A program made the translations under genes and the position numbers. A stretch of DNA of 34,648 nt from Mariprofundaceae bacterium (lineage in GTDB: Bacteria; Pseudomonadota; Zetaproteobacteria; Mariprofundales; Mariprofundaceae). This document shows, piece after piece, positions 23,194-32,189 of the stretch. The stretch spans positions 1-34,648 of the forward strand of contig DQSL01000020.1 of assembly GCA_015663235.1 (NCBI GenBank). Reading direction: 5' to 3'. How positions within the stretch are numbered: position 1 is the first letter of the stretch; every line of letters begins with the position of its first letter. Under the pieces are notes generated by a model. That model was not told the DNA's origin. It searched no databases and saw only the letters and a program-made list of their open reading frames with translations.

Positions 23194-24366
23194 CTATAAA
23201 AACACTTGCTGATTTTGCGCGAGTTCAGCAAGGCGTTCACGAATTACTTCATTTTCTTTGGCTTGGTGCATGTGTGCCATCAACAGTTCAGGGTCATCAC
23301 AATCTGTAAGTATACGCTGCATGACAACATCAAGGCATCGCCGCCATTCTTCAATCACTGGCGCTTGCGATTGCAATAATAAGGGTGCGCGATAGAGCGA
23401 CACGGCATCATGCACATGCTGGCAACGCAAAATGTCCCATATATCAATAAAGTCTGCCCAAATAGGCATGGTCAATTGGTAAGGGCGAGAAGAAATATGA
23501 CCACCCAATAAACGCCGCAAATGTGATATTTCTGCTTTTAATGTTGTGGTGGAAACAGAGGCATCACCATAAAGTGCAGCATGAAAAGCATCCAAATGCA
23601 AACCTTGGGGGTGAAGCGCAAGAATACATAAAATTTCAACTTGACGATGGGTTAGCTTGACAGTTTTTCCATGCAACACTACGCGAGGCTGCCCAAGCGC
23701 ATGAATTTCAAGGGCTGCTCTGGGCTGCTCATCAGCTAATGATAAAGCAATTGAGCGCGCCATATCATTGACCGCAGCCTGACCAAGCGGCGTGTGCTTT
23801 TTCCAAGTTGTGGACAAGTCCAAAATCCCTACACAACGACCTGATTGGGGGTGAATAACTGGTGCAGCATAACACACCCAATCATGCACAAAAGGCTGGA
23901 AATGCTCAAAAGAAAACACGGTGACAGCTCGTTTTAACTTTAATGCTAAACCCACAGCATTGGTTCCTGCTGCGCGCTCATGCCAACATCCACCTACCCG
24001 AAAATTCACAGCATCAGCACGTGATTCCATATGTTTACTGGCACACGTCCATAACAGGTTGCCGCATGTATCAGATATTGCAGCAACCAATGAACCTTCT
24101 TTGGCAAGCTGCATGATTTTGTCTTGGTCTTTACCTGCGGCCTTAGCTAATGATGAGCTTTCCCAACGCTTTGTAATAGTGTTATCTGAAAACGGGACGC
24201 TGTCTTTTCCAACTTGTACATGGTTCGCACTTCGCTTCCATGAAGCTGCAATTTCACCGCGCACCTCTTCGCCTACGTTTAATCCTGAAGCAAAACGTTC
24301 CCACTCTGTTCCCATCTGATTTCGTCGATGTAATAAGTTGTGATGTTCTTTAGTGAGCCTTCCCAT
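23194..24366 (-). CDS. GAF-domain transcriptional regulator with winged-helix C-terminus
   Basis: A 390-residue protein. The N-terminal half looks like the sensor part of AcoR-type activators: IAASWKRS, then GSLVAAISDTCGNLLW, VGGCWHERAAGTNAVGLAL and a GAF domain ending HPQSGRCVGILDLSTTW. It lacks the AAA+ sigma54 interaction domain of AcoR (no GESGTGKE, no GAFTGA). Instead, residues about 220-300 carry KTVKLTHRQVEILCILALHPQG and TTLKAEISHLRRLLGG, a winged-helix similar to OmpR/SARP-type DNA-binding domains. It would therefore be a sigma70-dependent regulator. It is convergent with the aldehyde dehydrogenase and probably controls it. The start is uncertain (24366 or 24315). Confidence 0.78.
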   Translation of the reverse strand: MGRLTKEHHNLLHRRNQMGTEWERFASGLNVGEEVRGEIAASWKRSANHVQVGKDSVPFSDNTITKRWESSSLAKAAGKDQDKIMQLAKEGSLVAAISDTCGNLLWTCASKHMESRADAVNFRVGGCWHERAAGTNAVGLALKLKRAVTVFSFEHFQPFVHDWVCYAAPVIHPQSGRCVGILDLSTTWKKHTPLGQAAVNDMARSIALSLADEQPRAALEIHALGQPRVVLHGKTVKLTHRQVEILCILALHPQGLHLDAFHAALYGDASVSTTTLKAEISHLRRLLGGHISSRPYQLTMPIWADFIDIWDILRCQHVHDAVSLYRAPLLLQSQAPVIEEWRRCLDVVMQRILTDCDDPELLMAHMHQAKENEVIRERLAELAQNQQVFL

Positions 24367-24419
24367 AAAGTAGAAACATATGCTAATTTTTTATAAAACA
24401 CAATCATACACCAAACACA

Positions 24420-25058
24420 TTACCTTCCGCATTGCTCACTAGGGCTTGCAAGAATAGCCGCAACTTCAGTTGCCAAAGCAGGTACTTGTGGTGTGTATGT
24501 TACACCCGTAATCGGTTCAATTTGTGTCACAAATGCGCGCAAATGATTGCGTGAACCACACAATAAGTTCTCATACGTTTGAATGATTAAGGCATGAACT
24601 GGTTGCACCAACGACTTCTCATGGTTGATGTCTGCAATGTCCACTTCTTCCACCAACGCGCCCACCATCAGCGCATCCAAATCCGTGCTTGTCGCACCCG
24701 CTGCTGTGTTGATGAGCTGATCAGATAAAGTTTGCAGTGCTGGGTCGGTATAGGCATTAGCAATGCCCGTGGAGGGGTCAGTTTCGCCGTAAGTGTTTAG
24801 CAAATCTAACATTTTCTGGGCATGAACCGTTTCAGAATTGAGTGAAATATTTTGAAACACCGTCAAACCTTTATTGTTAAAAATCGTCATATACAAATCA
24901 CGCGCCAACTCTTCTTCTTCGCGCATATATTTTAACCCTGCAATCTCATCGGCATTGAGTGGTGTGGAAAGCCCTGCGTCTGCCGTTGTTTTGGGATTAC
25001 CACATGCCGCCAATAATCCCGCTGCTACAACCATCATCCATAATGTTATCGCTTTCAT
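24420..25058 (-). CDS. DUF2202 ferritin-like lipoprotein
   Basis: A 212-residue exported protein with GAGGTAA before the ATG and a lipobox LAAC at about residue 19. The DUF2202 domain shows EEEELARDLYMTIF, NSETVHAQKMLDLL, VEEVDIADI and NHLRAFVTQ, supplying the Glu and His residues expected of a ferritin-like four-helix bundle. The function of the family is unknown; a redox or metal-handling role in the periplasm is inferred from the fold. It is divergent from the TVP38-like gene. Confidence 0.85.
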   Translation of the reverse strand: MKAITLWMMVVAAGLLAACGNPKTTADAGLSTPLNADEIAGLKYMREEEELARDLYMTIFNNKGLTVFQNISLNSETVHAQKMLDLLNTYGETDPSTGIANAYTDPALQTLSDQLINTAAGATSTDLDALMVGALVEEVDIADINHEKSLVQPVHALIIQTYENLLCGSRNHLRAFVTQIEPITGVTYTPQVPALATEVAAILASPSEQCGR

Positions 25059-25085
25059 GCCTTACCTCTTGTCTTCACTGTTTAT

Positions 25086-25194
25086 TGATAAGTCACAAGC
25101 ATCACAGCTCAACATTAATACATTATTAATTTCTAATATGTAAGAAGTTGTGATTTATCCCGACTATCAAGCCATATATCGTGATAAACTTGTG
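25086..25194. promoter_or_regulatory. Repeated TTGTGA-containing motif in divergent promoter region
   Basis: GATAAGTCACAA near 25088 is an inverted copy (11 of 12) of TTGTGATTTATC near 25147, and GATAAACTTGTGAT occurs near 25180. The motif lies between the divergent DUF2202 and TVP38 genes and could be a shared operator. No known regulator site is matched fully. Confidence 0.25.
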
Positions 25195-25253
25195 ATGGTT
25201 TTGCATTACGCTGCACATCATGAATACTACCAGCACTAACCAAGGAAGAAGAT

Positions 25254-25952
25254 ATGCTCAAAAAAAGTTTGCCCCTACTCATCATCGCAGCCCTTACTGC
25301 CCTATTTTTTTTATCAGGGTGGCATGAATATTTAAGCTTTGAACAGTTGCGCGAACACCGCCTTGAGCTTAATGCTTGGGTCGCTGAACAGCCCATTCTT
25401 GCAGCATTAGCCTTTATTATGGCTTACATAATCGTTGTCGCATTTTCACTGCCAGGCGGCACAATCATGACGCTTACGGGCGGCTTTTTGTTTGGTGCAG
25501 TCTGGGGCGGTCTTTACACGGTTGTGGGTGCGACATTGGGTGCGACAATCATCTTTTTGATTGCCAAAACATCCTTGGGTGATGCCCTGCTTGCCAAGGC
25601 AGGCAAGTCGATTCAATCCATGAAAGCAGGTTTTAATGAAAATGCGCTCAGTTATATGTTTGTGCTGCGCCTTGTGCCGTTATTTCCCTTCTTTATTGTC
25701 AACCTTGCCCCTGCATTCTTGGGCGTGCCGCTGCGCACCTACGTGATTGCCACCTTCTTTGGCATCATGCCTGCTACATTTGTATTCTCGCTGGCAGGTA
25801 GTGGTTTGGGCAAAGTGTTTGAACAAGGCGGCGCGTTTTCCATCGCAGGTATTTTAACCCCTGAAATGCTTGGCGCATTGCTTGGTTTGGGGTTGTTGTC
25901 TTTAATCCCTGTGTTCTACAAAAAATTGAAAGGCAATGGAGGCGCAGCATGA
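25254..25952 (+). CDS. TVP38/TMEM64 (VTT-domain) membrane protein
   Basis: A 232-residue inner-membrane protein with GGAAGAAG before the ATG. The N-terminal helix is followed by FSLPGGTIMTLTGGFLFGAVWG, then GATLGATIIFLIAKTSLGD and FVLRLVPLFPFFIVNLAPAFLGV, which is the VTT/DedA-like core with the conserved Arg and Pro-Phe-Phe-Asn-like re-entrant loop. The family is linked to lipid scrambling or membrane homeostasis. The stop overlaps the next start by ATGA; fusion or pairing of TVP38 with a mercuric reductase-like flavoprotein is common in other bacteria, so they likely act together. Confidence 0.9.
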   Translation: MLKKSLPLLIIAALTALFFLSGWHEYLSFEQLREHRLELNAWVAEQPILAALAFIMAYIIVVAFSLPGGTIMTLTGGFLFGAVWGGLYTVVGATLGATIIFLIAKTSLGDALLAKAGKSIQSMKAGFNENALSYMFVLRLVPLFPFFIVNLAPAFLGVPLRTYVIATFFGIMPATFVFSLAGSGLGKVFEQGGAFSIAGILTPEMLGALLGLGLLSLIPVFYKKLKGNGGAA

Positions 25953-27412
25953 ACCCAGTTAATCTAAACAGTCAAGGTGTGATCCAAACAGATATTTGTG
26001 TGATTGGCGCAGGCTCTGGTGGTTTATCCGTGGCTGCTGGTGCTGTGCAAATGGGTGCAAGTGTGGTGTTGATTGAAAAAGCCAAAATGGGTGGTGATTG
26101 TTTGAACACAGGCTGTGTGCCATCCAAAGCCTTGCTTGCCGCAGGGCATGTGGCGCAAACCATGCGTGACGCATCTGCATTTGGCATTGAAACGGTTGAA
26201 CCCAATGTCGATTGGGCAAAAGTACACGGACATATCCATGATGTGATTGCCCAAATTGAACCCAATGATTCAGTGGATAGATTTGAAGGTCTGGGGGTCA
26301 ATGTCATCCAAGCGGCTGCGAAATTTGTGGATGAACATACCGTCAAAGCAGGTGATAAAACCATCAAAGCCAAGTATTTTGTGGTGGCAACAGGTTCATC
26401 GGCATTTGTGCCACCCATTGATGGCGTGAATGATGTTGCCTACTTCACCAATGAAAATATTTTTAACAATACATCACCCATTGAACATTTGATTGTGATT
26501 GGTGGTGGGCCGATTGGCATGGAGATGGCGCAAGCACATCGCAGATTGGGCGCAAAAGTAACTGTGATTGAAGTGATGAAATTACTGGCAAAAGATGACC
26601 CTGATTTAACATCAGTGGTGCTTAAACATTTAAGCAAGGAGGGCATCCGCTTCCACGAAGGCGTGAACAATCTACGCTTTGAACAGCATGAAAACGGCAT
26701 TCACGCTTTTTTTGATGAAGATGATGGCAGCGGCACAAAAGTATGTGATATTCATGGCTCGCACTTATTGATTGCCACAGGTCGCAAAGCCAATGTAAAC
26801 GGTTTAAACCTTGAAGCGGCAAACGTAACCTACTCGCCGCGTGGCATTGAAGTGGATAAACGCTTACGCAGCAGTAATAAAAAAATATTCGCCATTGGTG
26901 ATGTGGCGGGTCCTTATCAGTTTACACACATGGCGGCATACCAAGCGGGCATTATTATTCGCAATATCTTGTTCAAAATGCCTGCCAAAGTAGATTATTC
27001 CGCCGTGCCTTGGGTGACATACACTGACCCCGAACTTGCCCATGTGGGTTTAACCGAAGCCGATGCCAAGTCGCAAGGCAAAGAAGTGCGTATTCTCAAA
27101 TGGGCTTTCACGGAAAACGATAGAGCCCAAGCCGAGCAACGCACGGAAGGTTTGGTCAAAGTTGTGGTCACACCCAAAGGTCTAGTTTTGGGTGCAAGCA
27201 TTGTGGGTTTACACGCTGGTGAGTTGATTCAACCTTGGATTCTAGCCATTTCACAAAAAATGAAAATTGGAGCCATGGCATCAGCGATAGCGCCCTACCC
27301 CACCCTTGCCGAGGTTAATAAACGTATTGCAGGCAGCTTTTATACCGACAAATTATTTTCTGCTGGCACAAAACGTATTGTACGTTTTCTAATGCGCTGG
27401 TTTTCGTTTTAA
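25949..27412 (+). CDS. FAD-dependent disulfide oxidoreductase, mercuric reductase/Lpd-like
   Basis: A 487-residue class I flavoprotein disulfide reductase. GAGSGG (20-25) is the FAD loop, GGDCLNTGCVPSK has the redox cysteines Cys51/Cys56, GGGPIGMEMA is the NAD(P) loop, and FAIGDVA the second FAD motif. Real lipoamide dehydrogenases carry a His-Pro-Thr catalytic motif near the end; here the matching place reads APYPTLAEV, with Tyr instead of His but the Glu retained. That, plus coupling to a TVP38 gene, places it in the mercuric-reductase-like group of unknown substrate rather than as a certain E3. It precedes sucA by 48 bases, so an E3 role is possible but unproven. Confidence 0.82.
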   Translation: MNPVNLNSQGVIQTDICVIGAGSGGLSVAAGAVQMGASVVLIEKAKMGGDCLNTGCVPSKALLAAGHVAQTMRDASAFGIETVEPNVDWAKVHGHIHDVIAQIEPNDSVDRFEGLGVNVIQAAAKFVDEHTVKAGDKTIKAKYFVVATGSSAFVPPIDGVNDVAYFTNENIFNNTSPIEHLIVIGGGPIGMEMAQAHRRLGAKVTVIEVMKLLAKDDPDLTSVVLKHLSKEGIRFHEGVNNLRFEQHENGIHAFFDEDDGSGTKVCDIHGSHLLIATGRKANVNGLNLEAANVTYSPRGIEVDKRLRSSNKKIFAIGDVAGPYQFTHMAAYQAGIIIRNILFKMPAKVDYSAVPWVTYTDPELAHVGLTEADAKSQGKEVRILKWAFTENDRAQAEQRTEGLVKVVVTPKGLVLGASIVGLHAGELIQPWILAISQKMKIGAMASAIAPYPTLAEVNKRIAGSFYTDKLFSAGTKRIVRFLMRWFSF

Positions 27413-27460
27413 ATATGGTTTAAACTTGGCTAAGTATCATTGAAGGTTTTGGAGGCACGT

Positions 27461-30226
27461 GTGTCACAAGCGAAAAAAACGCATGAAGATATACTCAACA
27501 AGCTCAAACAATCCATGCGAGTTTCACCCTTGAAAGAAGCCAAAAAGCACAGCCCGCCCCAAGCAACTTCCGCCGTTGTGCAGCAGCCAAATACAGCGCA
27601 GCAGCCCAGCTACCACGATATTGAATACCCATCACGCGCATTGTATCTCATCAATGCATGGCGGATGCATGGGCATTTACATGCCGACTTAGACCCCCTC
27701 AAATTGCACAAATCCAAACCTAGCCCTGATATGCAGCTTGCTTATTATGGCTTGAGCGAAAAAGACTTGGATGCCCACTTTCCCACGGGTGATTTGGTGG
27801 GCGATTCACCGATGACATTGCGCGGTATTCTTGATGTTTTGCAGCAAACATACAGTGGTCATATCGCACCTGAACTCATGCATATCAGCGATACAACGCG
27901 CCGCAATTGGTTGCAACATCGCTTAGAAAGCATCCGCTCTACACCACATTTTGATGCAGAGAAACGCCAGCGAATTTTTGGCAAGCTCATGCGTGCTGAA
28001 CAGTTTGAACGCTTCTTGCACACGCGATACACAGGACAAAAACGCTTTTCTTTGGAAGGTGGAGAAAGCCTGATTCCGATGTTGGATAGCTTGATTCAAC
28101 GCGCTGGAAAACATGGTGTGAAAGAAATGATTATGGGCATGGCACATCGCGGACGCTTGAATGTGCTTGCCAATGTATTACACAAATCTTTAAGCGATAT
28201 TTTTGCCGAATTTGAGGGCAACCAGTTTTCTGATACAGAGCAAGGTGCAGGTGATGTTAAATATCACATGGGGTTTTCGTCAGACATTGAAACCGAAGGC
28301 GGCAACCTGCATTTGTCTTTGGGTTTTAACCCATCTCATCTTGAAATTATTTCGCCCGTGGTTTTGGGCAGCATACGTGCTCGCCAATGCCGCCGCAAAG
28401 ATACTGCCCGCCGTGAAGTGATGGGCGTGTTGATTCATGGTGATGCCGCATTTGCAGGGCAAGGCATTGTGGCTGAATCTTTGAACCTTGGCGATTTACC
28501 TGGCTACCGCACTGGCGGCACGATTCATATCGTGGTCAACAATCAAATTGGTTTTACCACCAACCCCTTTGATGCCCGCTCCACATTTTATTGCACAGAC
28601 ATTGCAAAAATAGTACAAGCACCTGTGTTGCATGTGAACGGAGATGACCCTGAAGCATGTTGCATGGCGATGGAGCTGGCGATGGACTATCGCCATAAAT
28701 TCCGCAGCGATGTGGTCATTGATTTGGTATGTTACCGCAGGCTTGGGCATAACGAAGCCGATGCACCAGAAGTGACCCAACCAAAAATGTATCGCCGTGT
28801 ACATGAGCACCCAACCACGCTGACATTGTACCGCGAACAATTGGCAAATGCGGGGGTGATGAGCCAAGCAGAAAGTGAACAAGCCATCACTGATTACCGC
28901 ACATGTTTGGATAATATTCGCCGTGAAAACCTTGCCCACCCTGCTCCCAAACTTGAAAATAGTTTGCATGGTCGTTGGGAAGGTTTTGTGCGCGAAGGTG
29001 CAATCCTTCCAGTGACCACTGTTGCTTCTAGTACATTAAAAACATTGGTGCGTCAGGCGACAACAGTGCCTGAAAGCTTCAAGCTGCACCCCAAAGTGAA
29101 AAAGATTTATGAAAGTCGTGTGCGTATGATGGATGGTGAAACACCCATAGATTGGGGCTGCGCTGAAATGATGGCATATGCCACTTTACTTGATGATGGC
29201 GGTTGGGTGCGGCTAACCGGGCAAGATTCTGGGCGTGGCACCTTTTTCCACCGTCACGCCATCGTTTATGACCAAAACACAGGCAAAGGTTTCACCCCAC
29301 TTCGCCAATTAAGAAAAGGCGAGTTATCACGTTTTTTAGTCGTTGATAGTATGCTTTCAGAGCTGGCTGTGTTGGCTTTTGAGTATGGTTACTCTGTTGC
29401 TGAGCCACGTGCTTTAGTGATTTGGGAAGCCCAATATGGTGACTTTGCCAATATGGCGCAGGTGGTGATTGACCAGTTTATTGCCGCAGGTGAATCCAAA
29501 TGGAAACGTATGTCAGGCTTAGTATTATGGCTTCCTCATGGTTATGAAGGACAAGGGGCTGAGCATTCATCGGCGCGGTTGGAAAGATACCTCCAGCTCT
29601 GCGCAGATGATAATATGCAAGTGGTGTATCCATCCACCCCAGCACAAATATTTCACTTGTTACGCCGCCAGTATTTAATAAATACACGCAAACCTTTAAT
29701 CATCATGGCTCCCAAAAGTATGCTACGCAATAAAGCATCCACATCTTTGTTGGAAGACTTTACCGACCACGGATTTTTGCCTGTGTTGCCAGAAATACAT
29801 ATGCCAAGTGCGCAATGTAAACGCATTATTTTATGCAGCGGAAAAGTGCATTTTGACTTGCTGGAAGCGCGTGAAAAGTTGGGTGTCACCGATATACATA
29901 GCATCCGTTTGGAGCAACTGTATCCCTTCCCTGATGAGGGCTTGCGCCAAATATTAAGCCAAGCCCCTTATAAAGATTGTGCGCAAGTGTTGTGGTTGCA
30001 AGAAGAGCCTGTCAACCAAGGCGCATGGCGACAAATCAAACATCGCATTCATGAAAACTTGCGCCCTGATCAAACATTGTTTGCCTTAGCACGTCCTGAA
30101 TTGGCAGCACCTGCCGTGGGCTCTATGAAGCGGCACAACGAACAAAAAGAGAATTTATTGCAAGCAGCATTGGCTGATGATGTGAATCAATTTATGCAAT
30201 ACAAGGCAGGGTGGAATCATGTTTGA
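27461..30226 (+). CDS. sucA: 2-oxoglutarate dehydrogenase E1 component
   Basis: A 921-residue thiamine-diphosphate enzyme that decarboxylates 2-oxoglutarate and transfers the succinyl group to the lipoyl domain of SucB. The GTG at 27461 is chosen because GGAGG sits five bases before it; the upstream in-frame TTG has no such site. After a 40-residue flexible N-terminus come DIEYPSRALYLINAWRMHGH, MGMAHRGRLNVLANVL, VNGDDPEACC with the ThDP/Mg region, RRLGHNEADAPEVTQP and TGQDSGRGTFFHRHA. Length is close to E. coli SucA (933). It overlaps sucB by eight bases. Confidence 0.95.
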   Translation: MSQAKKTHEDILNKLKQSMRVSPLKEAKKHSPPQATSAVVQQPNTAQQPSYHDIEYPSRALYLINAWRMHGHLHADLDPLKLHKSKPSPDMQLAYYGLSEKDLDAHFPTGDLVGDSPMTLRGILDVLQQTYSGHIAPELMHISDTTRRNWLQHRLESIRSTPHFDAEKRQRIFGKLMRAEQFERFLHTRYTGQKRFSLEGGESLIPMLDSLIQRAGKHGVKEMIMGMAHRGRLNVLANVLHKSLSDIFAEFEGNQFSDTEQGAGDVKYHMGFSSDIETEGGNLHLSLGFNPSHLEIISPVVLGSIRARQCRRKDTARREVMGVLIHGDAAFAGQGIVAESLNLGDLPGYRTGGTIHIVVNNQIGFTTNPFDARSTFYCTDIAKIVQAPVLHVNGDDPEACCMAMELAMDYRHKFRSDVVIDLVCYRRLGHNEADAPEVTQPKMYRRVHEHPTTLTLYREQLANAGVMSQAESEQAITDYRTCLDNIRRENLAHPAPKLENSLHGRWEGFVREGAILPVTTVASSTLKTLVRQATTVPESFKLHPKVKKIYESRVRMMDGETPIDWGCAEMMAYATLLDDGGWVRLTGQDSGRGTFFHRHAIVYDQNTGKGFTPLRQLRKGELSRFLVVDSMLSELAVLAFEYGYSVAEPRALVIWEAQYGDFANMAQVVIDQFIAAGESKWKRMSGLVLWLPHGYEGQGAEHSSARLERYLQLCADDNMQVVYPSTPAQIFHLLRRQYLINTRKPLIIMAPKSMLRNKASTSLLEDFTDHGFLPVLPEIHMPSAQCKRIILCSGKVHFDLLEAREKLGVTDIHSIRLEQLYPFPDEGLRQILSQAPYKDCAQVLWLQEEPVNQGAWRQIKHRIHENLRPDQTLFALARPELAAPAVGSMKRHNEQKENLLQAALADDVNQFMQYKAGWNHV

Positions 30227-31259
30227 AATCAAAGTGCCCAGCTTGGGCGAATCGGAAAATGAAGCAACGCTAATCACATGGCTCAAAGATGTGGGCGATG
30301 ATGTGTTTGTGGATGACATTATTGCTGAAATTGAAAGTGATAAAATCACCATGGAAATCACGGCAACCGAATCGGGAAAACTGGTTGAGCAACTTGCCGA
30401 AGAAGAAGATACCGTTGAACCTGGGCAAGTGATTGGGCGCATTGATACATCTGTGGTGGTGGTCGCAGGTGAGAAACCTGTCGCCACACCCAAAGAAACA
30501 CCTGCGCCAGTTGAGCGGGTAAACCTTGATGATTCGCCTGCGTCAGCTGGTCTCGCCGAACGCGAAGAAATCCGTGAGCCCATGACGCGCTTGCGCAAAC
30601 GCATTGCAACTCGCCTCAAAGAAGCGCAAAACACCGCCGCCATGCTCACCACATTTAATGAAGTGAATATGCAGCCCATCATGGATATCCGCAAACAATA
30701 TCAAGAAGATTTCACGGCAAAGCACGGTGTGAAACTTGGCTTTATGTCCTTCTTCAGCAAAGCATGTGCAGTGGCTTGTGCTGAGTTTCCGACCGTGAAT
30801 GCCATGATTGATGGTGATGATGTGGTGTATCACAACTATATTGATATGGGCATTGCGGTGTCCACGGAAAACGGCTTGATTGTGCCTGTATTACGCGACG
30901 TGGGTATCAAGTCATTGGCTGAAATCGAGCTGGGCATTATCTCGCTTGCAACCAAAGCGAGAGAGGGCGGTTTAGCACCTGATGATTTGCAAGGTGGCAC
31001 GTTCTCGATTACCAACGGCGGTACTTTTGGCTCTATGCTATCCACACCAATTTTAAATACACCACAAAGTGCCATTTTGGGTATGCATACTATTCAAAAA
31101 CGTGCAGTGGTTGAAGATGATGTCATCGTGGCAAGACCGATGATGTATTTGGCACTGTCTTACGACCATAGATTGATTGATGGCAAAGATGCCGTGCAGT
31201 TTTTGGTGCGTGTGAAGCAACGCTTGGAATCCCCTGATTTATTTGATTTAGACCTTTAA
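30219..31259 (+). CDS. sucB: 2-oxoglutarate dehydrogenase E2 component, lacks subunit-binding domain
   Basis: A 346-residue dihydrolipoyl succinyltransferase. The lipoyl domain (1-78) carries EIESDKITMEI with Lys42 as lipoylation site. A short Pro/Val linker (about 79-112) leads straight into the catalytic domain (about 116-346), which starts REPMTRLRKRIATRLKEAQN and ends with LSYDHRLIDG (His317, Asp321, HxxxDG). The peripheral subunit-binding domain, normally about 40 residues with a GTGxGGRxTxxD motif, is missing, which explains why it is about 60 residues shorter than E. coli SucB. The layout resembles mitochondrial DLST. It is translationally coupled to sucA. Confidence 0.94.
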   Translation: MFEIKVPSLGESENEATLITWLKDVGDDVFVDDIIAEIESDKITMEITATESGKLVEQLAEEEDTVEPGQVIGRIDTSVVVVAGEKPVATPKETPAPVERVNLDDSPASAGLAEREEIREPMTRLRKRIATRLKEAQNTAAMLTTFNEVNMQPIMDIRKQYQEDFTAKHGVKLGFMSFFSKACAVACAEFPTVNAMIDGDDVVYHNYIDMGIAVSTENGLIVPVLRDVGIKSLAEIELGIISLATKAREGGLAPDDLQGGTFSITNGGTFGSMLSTPILNTPQSAILGMHTIQKRAVVEDDVIVARPMMYLALSYDHRLIDGKDAVQFLVRVKQRLESPDLFDLDL

Positions 31260-31269
31260 AATACCTCGC

Positions 31270-31331
31270 ATCGCATATTCATGCGATACCGCAACTTTCT
31301 CCCAACACCTAACATTCGCACATCGAATGTT
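31270..31331 (+). promoter_or_regulatory. Two perfect hairpins in the sucB-sigma factor gap
   Basis: ATCGCAT/ATGCGAT (31270-31276 and 31281-31287) with an ATTC loop, and AACATTCG/CGAATGTT (31311-31318 and 31324-31331) with a CACAT loop. The second ends two bases before the GAGGGAG Shine-Dalgarno of the sigma gene. No U-tract follows either, so they could control translation or stability of the sigma factor message. Confidence 0.55.
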
Positions 31332-31346
31332 TTGAGGGAGACGGTT

Positions 31347-32189
31347 ATGGCAGCAGTAGCTTTGGATTCAACATCATTATATATGAAAGATATTAAGCGC
31401 TATGCTTTATTGACGGCTGAAGAAGAAATTAAGCTTGCCAACCGCATCGCAGAGAACGATGAAGCAGCAAGACAAACCATGATTAATGCCAACCTTAGAT
31501 TGGTGGTCAAAATCGCCCGTAAATATATGAATCGCGGGCTTGGTTTGGATGATTTAATCGAAGAAGGCAACCTTGGTTTGATTCATGCTGTGGGCAAATT
31601 TGATGCGGCACATGAATGTCGCTTTTCAACGTATGCAACATGGTGGATTCGTCAAAATATTGAGCGTGGCATTATGAACCTTGCTCGCACCATCCGTGTT
31701 CCTGTGCATGTTTGTAAAGAAATCAATGGCATGAAACGTTCAGCAAACACCTTACGGTCTATGCTTGGCCGCGAACCTACAGAAAATGAAATCGCGCTTA
31801 AAATGGGTAAAACAAAAACACGTATTCAAGCCTTAAAAGAAGCTGCACTGCCCACCAATAGTGCCGACCAAATGCTTCTCGGTTGCGATGATTTCACGGT
31901 GTATGATATTATTGCAGATACCAATGCAGAACAGCCACATGAACAAATGCACAACAATATTCGTACTGATTTGGTACAAGCTTGGCTTGGTTTCTTAAGC
32001 AAAAAAGAACGTGACGTGATGATGCTTAGATATGGCATTGGCGATAGGGACGACCCTTGGACATTAGAGGCCATTGGTGACCATTTTGGCGTGACACGTG
32101 AGCGCATTCGCCAAATTCAAGTTGCAGCATTGGCTAAATTGCGTAACCTACCAGAGGCACAAAATATGCTTCTGGAGGAAGTGATTTGA
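31347..32189 (+). CDS. rpoS: RpoS-like (group 2) sigma factor
   Basis: A 280-residue sigma70-family protein. The ATG at 31347 is chosen because GAGGGAG lies six bases upstream. Region 1.2 reads [21 protein letters not shown], region 2 has [27 protein letters not shown] and [20 protein letters not shown], region 3 [15 protein letters not shown], and region 4 ends with [24 protein letters not shown]. There is no long region 1.1 and no non-conserved insert, so it is not RpoD. The IRVPVH and LYMKDI features fit RpoS better than RpoH. RpoS directs general stress and stationary-phase transcription. Its stop overlaps the apt start by TTGA. The usual nlpD-rpoS context is absent. Confidence 0.85.
   Translation: MAAVALDSTSLYMKDIKRYALLTAEEEIKLANRIAENDEAARQTMINANLRLVVKIARKYMNRGLGLDDLIEEGNLGLIHAVGKFDAAHECRFSTYATWWIRQNIERGIMNLARTIRVPVHVCKEINGMKRSANTLRSMLGREPTENEIALKMGKTKTRIQALKEAALPTNSADQMLLGCDDFTVYDIIADTNAEQPHEQMHNNIRTDLVQAWLGFLSKKERDVMMLRYGIGDRDDPWTLEAIGDHFGVTRERIRQIQVAALAKLRNLPEAQNMLLEEVI

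Noticed and set aside
27440-27460. TTG start for sucA seven codons upstream
   Set aside because: The GGAGG would lie inside the coding sequence; the GTG at 27461 has the correct spacing.
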